A program made the translations under genes and the position numbers. From positions 1 through 7,748 of the forward strand of contig JAZGEV010000023.1 of NCBI GenBank assembly GCA_036478895.1: DNA of 7,748 nt. The letters are read 5' to 3'. The notes below the pieces were generated by a model that ran no database searches, was not told the origin of the DNA, and saw only the letters and a list, made by a program, of their open reading frames with translations. This DNA comes from S010-17 sp036478895. Lineage in GTDB: Bacteria > Bacteroidota > Bacteroidia > Flavobacteriales > Flavobacteriaceae. Of this stretch, positions 1-6,240 are shown piece by piece; the first letter of the stretch is position 1; each line of letters begins with the position of its first letter.

Positions 1-939
1 ACCTCCTTTATCTGCTTTTGCATCTACTTTATTTGCCCATAAATTTGGTAACATTATCTCAAAAGCACCTAAAAAAGATACTGCAAAGACTATTAATAAG
101 ACAAAGAAAACAACATTAAACCACACATTGGTAGCCAATGCATTTAGTGCATCTGCTCCAAATATTTTGGTAACTACTACGCCTAATAAAACATATAAGA
201 TAATTATAGATAATCCAAAAATAATAGAGTTACGAACGCCTATTGCTTTTGTTTTACTTTGTTTGGTAAAAAAGCTAACTGTCATTGGTATCATAGGAAA
301 CACGCAAGGTGTTAATAATGCAGCAAAACCTGCGAAAAAACTTAAGATAAACAGAGTCCATAAGCTTTGGTTGTTTTTTGAGTTCTCTATTGGTTCTTTT
401 GTTACTACTTTTTCTTGCTCTTTGGTTTTATTTTGAAGTGAATGCTCATCTTTAGAGATTGAAACTGCATTTTCTGAAAGTGAAGCCGTGGCTTTAGTTA
501 AATCAAAAACTAAATCAACCTCTGTTGGTGGTAAGCATTGGGTATCATCACACACCGTAAATTCTACAAATGCATTTACAGTTGTTTTTGTTCCTATAAT
601 TTTTATTTTTTGCTTAAAAGTGGCTTTGTTTTCAAAAAATTTAATCTTCATTTTGAAAATAGGATCATCGATTGTATGACCTTCTTCTTCTGAAGTATTA
701 CCTACTATTTTAAATACTCCGCTTTCATCATCATACGTAAAACTTGTCTCAATTGGGCCATCTTCAGGAACATCTTGTGAATATAAATGCCACCCTGATT
801 CTATAGTTGCCACAGCTACTAATTTGTATTCTGTACCTGATAATTTCTCTACACTTGTACTCCATTTTACCGGGTCATGTATTTGGGCAGATAAATTGGC
901 ACTTAAAAGTACAGCAAGTACTATAATTATTTTCTTCAT
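1..939 (-). CDS. dsbD: Thiol:disulfide interchange protein DsbD, N-terminal part (runs off left edge)
   Basis: DsbD carries electrons from cytoplasmic thioredoxin across the inner membrane to periplasmic thiol proteins. The visible 313 residues show a signal peptide (about 1-19, ending SANLSAQ) and a periplasmic alpha-type domain (about 20-145) whose C130-DDTQ-C135 pair corresponds to the redox cysteines of this domain. A charged linker (about 150-190) leads into the membrane domain. That domain starts with LLTPCVFPMIP, where C212 is the first membrane redox cysteine, and helices lie near 193-215, 236-258 and 272-295. The second membrane cysteine and the C-terminal thioredoxin-like domain lie beyond the window, so completeness cannot be judged. 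The start codon at 939 gives a good MKK signal peptide; an in-frame ATG at 945 would add only two residues. It begins 11 bp after the M16-like gene, so the two are probably cotranscribed. It is the natural electron source for the TlpA-like protein encoded upstream, which is an inference. Confidence 0.92.
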   Translation of the reverse strand, partial: MKKIIIVLAVLLSANLSAQIHDPVKWSTSVEKLSGTEYKLVAVATIESGWHLYSQDVPEDGPIETSFTYDDESGVFKIVGNTSEEEGHTIDDPIFKMKIKFFENKATFKQKIKIIGTKTTVNAFVEFTVCDDTQCLPPTEVDLVFDLTKATASLSENAVSISKDEHSLQNKTKEQEKVVTKEPIENSKNNQSLWTLFILSFFAGFAALLTPCVFPMIPMTVSFFTKQSKTKAIGVRNSIIFGLSIIILYVLLGVVVTKIFGADALNALATNVWFNVVFFVLLIVFAVSFLGAFEIMLPNLWANKVDAKADKGG

Positions 940-950
940 GTACATTGAGA

Positions 951-1856
951 TTATTCGTCTATATCTTTAGAAGACATAATTACTTCAACTTTTATAGCAT
1001 CATCAAAGAACCCATTGGCTTTTTTAACAACTTCTTTTGCATTGATGTTTTTTATAAAATCATTATATGCAATGTCAGTCATATTAAATTCATTGTATTT
1101 GCCATAATTCACTAATTTACCATGCCAATAGTTTAATTTTTTTGTGTATTCTGATCTTTCTTTTAATAGGTTATTTTTAATTTCTATTAAATCTTCTTGA
1201 TTTACAGATCCTTCCTTAAATTTTTTAATTTCTGCCATAGCTATAGCCTTTAATTTAGTAGCATTTTCTGGTTTACAATCAAAACTAAATGTTAAACCTG
1301 CTCCTTGATAAGGAATTCTTTTGGATGAATTTTGTACTCGCACTCCATAAATTCCCCCTTCTTTTTCCCGTATCTCTTCCAATAAACTTGAATCTAAAAC
1401 TTTCAGATTATTTACTGGTATATTACTTATGTTATATACTGTTTCGTCAAAAGAAGTATAAGCATTGATATCTCTACCAAATTTTGCAGCTTTACTTTCT
1501 AAATAATCTAACATTGCTTTTTCAGGATAGTTCTTTGTACCATTAAATGCCATGTGCTCTAAAAAATGCGCCAAACCTTTTTGATGGTCTTCTTCCAAAA
1601 TTGAACCTACATTTTGAACCATATAAAAACTGGCTCTGTCTTTTGGCTCTTCATTATGCCGTATATAATACGTTAATCCGTTTGCTAAAACGCCTCTGCG
1701 AAAACTAGGGTCTAACGGGATTGGTCCCCCTCTTTGTTGAGCTATACTTGTTTTTTTAGCTTCTGTAACGTCCATTTTTGTACTCTTACATGAAAATAAT
1801 ACTGCTGCTAGTGCTAAAAATAACCACAGATAGTTTGTTTTTTTATAGGTATTCAT
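951..1856 (-). CDS. Internally deleted M16 (insulinase/pitrilysin-family) zinc peptidase lipoprotein
   Basis: The gene encodes 301 residues, whereas Bacteroidota M16 peptidases of this type are usually about 900-950. A lipoprotein signal ends at C23 (VLFSC). Residues 47-159 match the N-terminal M16 domain: LANGLTYYIRHNEEP, the zinc/catalytic motif H97-FLE-H101 with E100 as the general base, and DINAYTSFDETVYN. At about 157-160 the sequence switches to LLEEIREKEGGIYGVRV, which in full-length homologues belongs to the last M16 domain, and continues to a normal C-terminus. The family's third zinc ligand, a glutamate in an ERGVIxEE-like motif about 76 residues after the second histidine, is missing. 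The R163/Y170 pair of the C-terminal domain is kept. The frame is open throughout. The protein is therefore either a decaying relic or a mini-protein that is probably inactive as a peptidase. No adjacent gene supplies the missing domains. Confidence 0.85.
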   Translation of the reverse strand: MNTYKKTNYLWLFLALAAVLFSCKSTKMDVTEAKKTSIAQQRGGPIPLDPSFRRGVLANGLTYYIRHNEEPKDRASFYMVQNVGSILEEDHQKGLAHFLEHMAFNGTKNYPEKAMLDYLESKAAKFGRDINAYTSFDETVYNISNIPVNNLKVLDSSLLEEIREKEGGIYGVRVQNSSKRIPYQGAGLTFSFDCKPENATKLKAIAMAEIKKFKEGSVNQEDLIEIKNNLLKERSEYTKKLNYWHGKLVNYGKYNEFNMTDIAYNDFIKNINAKEVVKKANGFFDDAIKVEVIMSSKDIDE

Positions 1857-2038
1857 TAATTTATTATTAAAATATTGGTTTAACTCAATTTATTATTAGT
1901 ACTAAAAACTTAGAAGTCACAGTTAAAATTGGTATAAACCTAATTCAAATAAACCGTACACTAAAACAGAACAGCAGCTCATAAGTATATTTTATTGTTT
2001 TATATATTCTATTATTATTTTTTAATTATCATACCCAT

Positions 2039-2974
2039 CTATTCTCGCTTAATATAATCGTTTATAACACTTACAGGAACCACTTCTTTTACAATCATTT
2101 GTAAATCTCCATATTCTCTAGAACGATTGGTGTAATATACCATTGTACCACTTACCATACCTATTAATTGTCCTTTTTCATTTACAACCGGACCTCCACT
2201 TGCACCTTGTCCGAATTCTGCTGTTATCGCAATTTTAATAGCATCATCTCGTTCGCTAATATATTTCCGTGCTATGATTCCGTTTTCCATATAATAGAAA
2301 TTATCAAACGGATGCCCCATCATATAAATTGATTCTCCTATAACTTCTTCAGCAGCAAAAGGAATGGTCTTTAATTTTTTTCCTGCCGTGTCAATTTTTA
2401 AAATTGCTAAATCATTAGTTTGACTAGATGATAAAATATCTGTTATTGGATATACATTTCCCACAGCATCAGAAACAAAAATGGCTTTGGACTTCATTTT
2501 TTCTACTACTTCAATCACATGATAATTTGTAATAATTACACCATCTTCATGAATTACATAAGCACTTGCCAAAGACAAAACAATACCTTCGTATGGTCCG
2601 TTATATGGCCTACCGACAACCATTGTTCTTTCTTTTAAATAGAAATACAACTCATTCTCACTCATTTTCAAAGGAGTTTCTGAACTTACAATTACTTCAG
2701 AATTTTCTTCAATATTATTTAGTTTTTGACTTTGCAAGGCGTCGAAGGGTACAAATTTATTTTCAGAAATTAATACCGATATCTTTTGAGTAAAAGCATC
2801 TACAAATTGAGAGTCTTTAATAGGCTTATCATCTTTAATAACTGATAAAAACTCAATTTTATCTGTGGTTGCATTAGAAATGACATCTTGATTTTTCTGA
2901 ACTGTCTTTTCATTTTTGGAGCAACTAATAATACTTAAAATTGCGATTGAAATTATTATTATCTTTGAATTCAT
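2039..2974 (-). CDS. Trypsin-like (S1C/HtrA-type) serine protease lipoprotein without PDZ domain
   Basis: This 311-residue protein has a lipoprotein signal peptide (MNSKIIIISIAILSIISC, lipid-anchored C18), so it is probably attached to an envelope membrane on its periplasmic side. A poorly conserved, mostly hydrophilic region (about 20-115) precedes the protease fold. The catalytic triad is visible: H152 in GVIITNYHVIE, D188 in SQTNDLAILKID, and S259 in GQGASGGPVVNEKG. These are the typical contexts of HtrA/DegP-like trypsin folds. The C-terminal extension after the serine domain is only about 45 residues, too short for a PDZ domain, so substrate recognition must differ from that of DegP. It lies between the TlpA-like gene (70 bp upstream, with a hairpin in the gap) and the M16-like gene (182 bp downstream). 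A role in degrading imported or misfolded periplasmic polypeptides is inferred from context. The family call is firm; the substrate is unknown. Confidence 0.88.
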   Translation of the reverse strand: MNSKIIIISIAILSIISCSKNEKTVQKNQDVISNATTDKIEFLSVIKDDKPIKDSQFVDAFTQKISVLISENKFVPFDALQSQKLNNIEENSEVIVSSETPLKMSENELYFYLKERTMVVGRPYNGPYEGIVLSLASAYVIHEDGVIITNYHVIEVVEKMKSKAIFVSDAVGNVYPITDILSSSQTNDLAILKIDTAGKKLKTIPFAAEEVIGESIYMMGHPFDNFYYMENGIIARKYISERDDAIKIAITAEFGQGASGGPVVNEKGQLIGMVSGTMVYYTNRSREYGDLQMIVKEVVPVSVINDYIKRE

Positions 2975-2989
2975 TTTTTTATTTTAAAT

Positions 2990-3032
2990 AAAAAAGTCCA
3001 AGTAGTTTATACGTAAAAAACGTAGGCTTTTT
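2990..3032 (-). terminator. Probable intrinsic terminator or intercistronic hairpin after the TlpA-like gene
   Basis: Read on the minus strand, AAAAAG-CC (3032-3025) can pair with GG-a-CTTTTT (2999-2991), with one bulged base. Inside it a perfect TACGT/ACGTA stem (3024-3020 with 3014-3010) has a five-base loop. A U-rich stretch (CTTTTTTATTT) follows the outer arm. The structure begins 12 bp after the TlpA-like stop codon, as expected for a terminator, but ends only 15 bp before the serine protease start. It may therefore cause partial termination or stabilise mRNA rather than fully separate the two genes. The asymmetric internal loop makes this a moderate call. Confidence 0.4.
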
Positions 3033-3044
3033 AAAAAACAGGGG

Positions 3045-4457
3045 TTATTTTAAAAGGTTGTTTAAAATTTCTTTTGTTTTAGGGTCTGAAGGGCGTGTTG
3101 CATGTGAATTTAGAATATTCCCTTCTTTATCAAACAACATAAACCTCGGAATTGAATTAATTTTATAATTAGTTGCAATCTCAGATTTAAATGCATTGTC
3201 TGCGAACAATTGTATACCTCCTAATTTTTTATCTGCAACAAATTTTTTCCATTTTTCTTGTTCTTTTGGCTTGTCTAATGAGATGCTTACAAACTCAATA
3301 TCTTTTCCATGAAAGCCTTTTTCTAATTGTTTCAATGCAGGTATTTCTGCTTTACAAGGCGCACACCACATTGCCCACATATCTATATACACTACTTTTC
3401 CTTTTAAACTACTAAACGAAACTTCTTTATCATTTTGATCTTTAAAAACAAAATCAAATCCTGGTGTCCCAACATCAAAAATATTAATTTCTGATAGGTA
3501 ATCGTTTACCCCATTCTGAACATCATTGTCAATTGCAATTATATCTTTAAATTCTTTTATGTATTCTTTTAATTGAACTGGCCCTTTAAAATCTCTAATT
3601 TTAGAGAGAATAAAAAAGGCTTTGATTGTATCGTTTGCAATACCAACTGTCATTTTGGATAAACTAAGCCTACCTTTTGGTTGAGGCTGAGCATATATCA
3701 AATCATTTGCTCTTCGCATAGATAACGTACTCATACCATTGGGTAATTCTAAAACCGTAGTAGTTTTAAAATTATGACCATCAGCATACGGCTCTAAAAT
3801 CCCTGTTTTTTTAATAATTTCAACAGTTGGATGCTCTTCTCTTGGTGTCATTAAAAAATGTCGCACCTCTTTTTCAATGGACAAGTCAATATACGCATGC
3901 ATTAAACTGTTAAATTTTATATTAGGTGTATTTACTTGATTATGAAACTCTTTCATTTTAGGAGCATATTCTTTATAAAAAGGGAAAAAGTCTTTGTATG
4001 TAGCTGGCTTTTTTGATGAGAAAACCCTATAATGTGCTAGAGTATCATTGCTTCTTACCCAGTTATAGAGTGTTTTATTTTCAGCATCTGGAATATTGGA
4101 CTGGGTATATTCTTTACCATGAATATCTATATTAAATACTTGGTTTTTTTTAACATAAATGGGTATTGAATGATAAGGCGATGTTAACACATAAAAGCCT
4201 TCTTCATTTTCTTGGTTTGGAAATGTAAACCCGTATTTTTTATCTCCTTTTAATTTATATGTTGCAATTTCTTGCTTCTCTCCTCTTACAATTTTAGATA
4301 ATTTTACTTCTTTTACATTGTCATAAGGAAAAGTGAGTTTATAGGTTCCTTTTATAGTAGTAAAATTACCTGTTATCTTTTCGTTATTTGCATCAGAACA
4401 AGATATCAAAAATCCGATAAATCCTAAAATTACTAAAATTGATTTTTTTAGATTCAT
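3045..4457 (-). CDS. TlpA-like thioredoxin-fold lipoprotein (thiol:disulfide oxidoreductase)
   Basis: This 470-residue protein starts with a lipoprotein signal (FLISC, anchored at C20). Residues about 28-115 form a beta-rich segment resembling the N-terminal DUF4369-type domain often fused to TlpA in Bacteroidota. A helical, less conserved middle follows (about 125-325). The C-terminal 140 residues are a TlpA/AhpC-type thioredoxin domain: GTPGFDFVFKDQ, SLKGKVVYIDMW, the active site W364-C365-A-P-C368, and the cis-proline loop NSIP437RFMLFD. It is predicted to reduce disulfides in the periplasm, with electrons probably supplied by the DsbD encoded downstream. The start at 4457 is supported by the immediate signal peptide and the A-rich leader before it. 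SusC-SusD followed by a TlpA-like lipoprotein and an M16 peptidase is, from general knowledge, a recurring arrangement in Bacteroidota, which suggests a role in handling imported cysteine-containing peptides. The substrate is not shown by the sequence. Confidence 0.9.
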   Translation of the reverse strand: MNLKKSILVILGFIGFLISCSDANNEKITGNFTTIKGTYKLTFPYDNVKEVKLSKIVRGEKQEIATYKLKGDKKYGFTFPNQENEEGFYVLTSPYHSIPIYVKKNQVFNIDIHGKEYTQSNIPDAENKTLYNWVRSNDTLAHYRVFSSKKPATYKDFFPFYKEYAPKMKEFHNQVNTPNIKFNSLMHAYIDLSIEKEVRHFLMTPREEHPTVEIIKKTGILEPYADGHNFKTTTVLELPNGMSTLSMRRANDLIYAQPQPKGRLSLSKMTVGIANDTIKAFFILSKIRDFKGPVQLKEYIKEFKDIIAIDNDVQNGVNDYLSEINIFDVGTPGFDFVFKDQNDKEVSFSSLKGKVVYIDMWAMWCAPCKAEIPALKQLEKGFHGKDIEFVSISLDKPKEQEKWKKFVADKKLGGIQLFADNAFKSEIATNYKINSIPRFMLFDKEGNILNSHATRPSDPKTKEILNNLLK

Positions 4458-4558
4458 AATATTATTTTTTATTTTAATTAAATTTTTTAAATTCAGAAGA
4501 TAAAATTTATCTTTTATTTTCTTCTAAAACATCTATGAAGAAAAGATTATCGCTTTCA

Positions 4559-4590
4559 AAAATTTACATCAATCTTACGCTTGGGGACAA
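4559..4590 (-). promoter_or_regulatory. Weak candidate Bacteroidota promoter for the TlpA-like gene
   Basis: On the minus strand a TTG (4590-4588) is followed after 21 bases by TAAATTTT (4566-4559). This approximates the Bacteroidota sigma-ABfr pattern TTTG, a spacer of 19-21, then TAnnTTTG, with the final G replaced by T and only a partial -33 box. It would give a leader of roughly 100 nt before the start at 4457. The match is imperfect in very AT-rich DNA, so chance is a real possibility. Confidence 0.22.
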
Positions 4591-4725
4591 TTAAATAGTA
4601 AAATCACAAAGGGATTAATTTACTTATTCATTTTATTATTTTTAATGTAAAAAAAAACTTAGGAATTATAATGAATACTAACTCAACACTTTTTATTAAA
4701 AAACTAATTCAAATAATTATATAAT

Positions 4726-4745
4726 AAAAACAACTCCTAAGTTGT
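4726..4745 (-). terminator. Weak secondary hairpin with U-run downstream of the SusCD terminator
   Basis: In the minus-strand transcript ACAACT (4745-4740) pairs with AGTTGT (4735-4730) around the loop TAGG, and the second arm runs directly into TTTT (4729-4726). The stem is only six pairs and AT-rich, so alone it would be a poor terminator. It lies about 45 bp beyond the stronger terminator and could be a backup, or part of a longer regulatory fold with 4656-4664. Confidence 0.3.
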
Positions 4746-4787
4746 AAAAACAAGCTACACTGAGTATATCTTGCAATATATTAGTTT

Positions 4788-4819
4788 ATAAAACCTCACC
4801 AGCCAGAAGACTGGTAAGG
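4788..4819 (-). terminator. Intrinsic terminator of the susC-susD transcript
   Basis: In minus-strand RNA, CCUUACCAG (4819-4811) pairs with CUGGUGAGG (4802-4794) over nine positions including one G-U wobble. The loop is eight bases and UUUUAU (4793-4788) follows. On the plus strand the wobble becomes an A-C mismatch and no T-run follows, so the element is directional. It begins 26 bp after the SusD stop codon, as expected for the end of the SusCD operon. Confidence 0.75.
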
Positions 4820-4845
4820 GTATTAACTATAAAACTTAATAAATT

Positions 4846-6228
4846 CTAGTTTGTGTTTTGCTCTAAACTAGGGTTTTTGTTCGTTGCTGTTTTAGCAAAT
4901 GGCATTATTAAAAGATGTGACCCTGGGTTTAAAGTATAAGTTTGCCCGTTAAATACTTTTGTATAAGTTCTTTCAAACTCAGCTTCAGTATTTAAACGAC
5001 GCATATCCCAAAGGCGGTTAGGAGATCCTAATAATTCTCTTGCGCGTTCTTCAACAATAATATTAACTGCTTCAGTAGAATCTGATGCTGTTAAGTCAAC
5101 ATAATCTGCTGGCATAATACGCTTTATTCTCAATGCATTTACAATTACCATTGCACCAGTAAAATTGCCATTACGCGCCATACATTCCGCTTTCATCAAT
5201 AACACTTCGCTTGATTTGATACCAACTACATTGTACATATAATCTCTTGCAAACCACAATTTAAATTCTGGGGCTGGCAACCACCATGGTGATGCATAAA
5301 AGTCATCTAAACGAATGTCTCCCGTTCCGAACCAATCAATTGCTGTTTGGCCAATAATACCTGAAGGACGCCCCCATTTACCACCACTATAATATAAATT
5401 TTCTGTAGCATCAAACTCAACTGCTGGGTTTCTTGGCACTGGAAAACTTGGACTCCCTTGATTGTGCCAATCTACCATATCAAAAATAAAATCGTTGTAT
5501 GATAATGATTCATTTGCAGCATCTAAAGCTGCAGGAAAATCCTTCATAAACAACTGTACTTTTGCCAATAATGCATAAGCAAAAGCTTTATTTGGATGCA
5601 TTGGACTATCAGTAACCGTTGCCAAAACAGGAAGTGCTGCATTAATATCTGCTAAGATAAAATCATAAGCATCCTGTACAGTAGACTGCACTAATTCTTG
5701 CTCCAAATCAAAAGTCTTAACTACAATAATTCCTCTATCAGAAGCTGCTGTACTAGCATCATACGATGTTGCATAAGTATTGATTAACAAGAAGTGATTG
5801 AAAGCTCTTAATATTTGTGCTTTTGCAAAAACTTCTTTTTTCTCTACTTCATCACCCTCTGCATCCATTACTTCTTCTATAATGATATTATATCTTGCAA
5901 TACGTGCATATGCATGTTCATAAAATAAATCTGTTTCTTTATTTGAAACTCTATCAACAGATTCGTCCCATAAAAAGTTAGCAGTAGTTACTGGGTCTGC
6001 ATTGTTAATGATATCATTATCATTAAAAGGCCAATACTCATCAGTAACTATTAGTAAACTATTCATATAATAGTCAGCATGCAAAAAATTTACATCATTA
6101 AAAACACCGTTATATTCATCAATATTTGTAAGTATAACCTGTCCTTTTGGCTCAATATCTAAGTAATCGTCACACGAGTTCAAAACAAGTGCTGTAAAAA
6201 ATATTATTATATATTTTAAATTTTTCAT
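4846..6228 (-). CDS. SusD/RagB-family outer-membrane nutrient-binding lipoprotein
   Basis: SusD-like lipoproteins sit on the cell surface as a lid over a SusC transporter and help capture substrate. This 460-residue protein has the typical start: a signal peptide ending LNSC with C19 lipidated, followed directly by DDYLDIEPKGQ, a hallmark of the family. TPR-like helical segments are visible at about 135-153 (AKAQILRAFNHFLLINTYA), 216-242 and 340-371 (SEVLLMKAECMARNGNFTGA). The C-terminal RagB/SusD signature is present as EERARELLGSPNRLWDMRRL (393-412), and the protein ends with the usual NPSLEQN-type tail. Its length is within the normal range of about 450-550. It starts 12 bp after the SusC stop codon, so the two are cotranscribed. 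The substrate cannot be read directly. Neighbouring peptidases favour peptides over glycans, and no carbohydrate-active enzyme is in view. Confidence 0.95.
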   Translation of the reverse strand: MKNLKYIIIFFTALVLNSCDDYLDIEPKGQVILTNIDEYNGVFNDVNFLHADYYMNSLLIVTDEYWPFNDNDIINNADPVTTANFLWDESVDRVSNKETDLFYEHAYARIARYNIIIEEVMDAEGDEVEKKEVFAKAQILRAFNHFLLINTYATSYDASTAASDRGIIVVKTFDLEQELVQSTVQDAYDFILADINAALPVLATVTDSPMHPNKAFAYALLAKVQLFMKDFPAALDAANESLSYNDFIFDMVDWHNQGSPSFPVPRNPAVEFDATENLYYSGGKWGRPSGIIGQTAIDWFGTGDIRLDDFYASPWWLPAPEFKLWFARDYMYNVVGIKSSEVLLMKAECMARNGNFTGAMVIVNALRIKRIMPADYVDLTASDSTEAVNIIVEERARELLGSPNRLWDMRRLNTEAEFERTYTKVFNGQTYTLNPGSHLLIMPFAKTATNKNPSLEQNTN

Positions 6229-6240
6229 CTTTTTTATTTA

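Larger units (their letters stand above)
4458..4845. other. 388-bp AT-rich intergenic region with inverted repeats, no convincing gene
   Basis: This gap separates the SusD stop from the TlpA-like start. From right to left it holds the SusCD terminator (4788-4819), a weaker hairpin with a U-run on the minus strand (4726-4745), a distant inverted copy of its arm next to a T-run (4650-4664), a possible minus-strand promoter (4559-4590), and a near-palindrome AGATAAA-A-TTTATCT (4498-4512) about 40 bp before the TlpA-like start. Open frames are short. The only one with an ATG worth noting is 19 codons on the plus strand (4535-4594), without a recognisable ribosome binding context, and it is not called. 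The region probably holds the promoter and leader of the tlpA-like/protease/M16/dsbD group. Confidence 0.6.

Noticed and set aside
128..679. Two plus-strand open frames (128-436 and 488-679)
   Set aside because: They lie antisense to dsbD, whose frame has a clear signal peptide, redox cysteines and membrane segments; the plus-strand products resemble nothing.
1904..1918. AAAAACTTAGAAG in the gap before the M16-like gene, similar to AAAAACTTAGGA at 4653-4664
   Set aside because: It is a short AT-rich match with a mismatch and no flanking similarity; chance is the simplest explanation in this composition.
1857..2038. Promoter, terminator or RNA gene in the 182-bp gap between the serine protease and the M16-like gene
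   Set aside because: Only a direct GGTTTAT pair and weak partial promoter matches were seen; no stable hairpin with a U-run or good promoter could be supported.
2566..3415. Plus-strand frames at 2566-2793 and 3191-3415
   Set aside because: They are antisense shadows of the serine protease and TlpA-like genes, with biased composition and no recognisable motifs.
4525..4650. A second plus-strand open frame (about 40 codons) ending in a hydrophobic stretch GLIYLFILLFLM
   Set aside because: It has no ATG, GTG or TTG start in a suitable place, is not recognisable, and lies in AT-rich intergenic DNA where hydrophobic translations are common.
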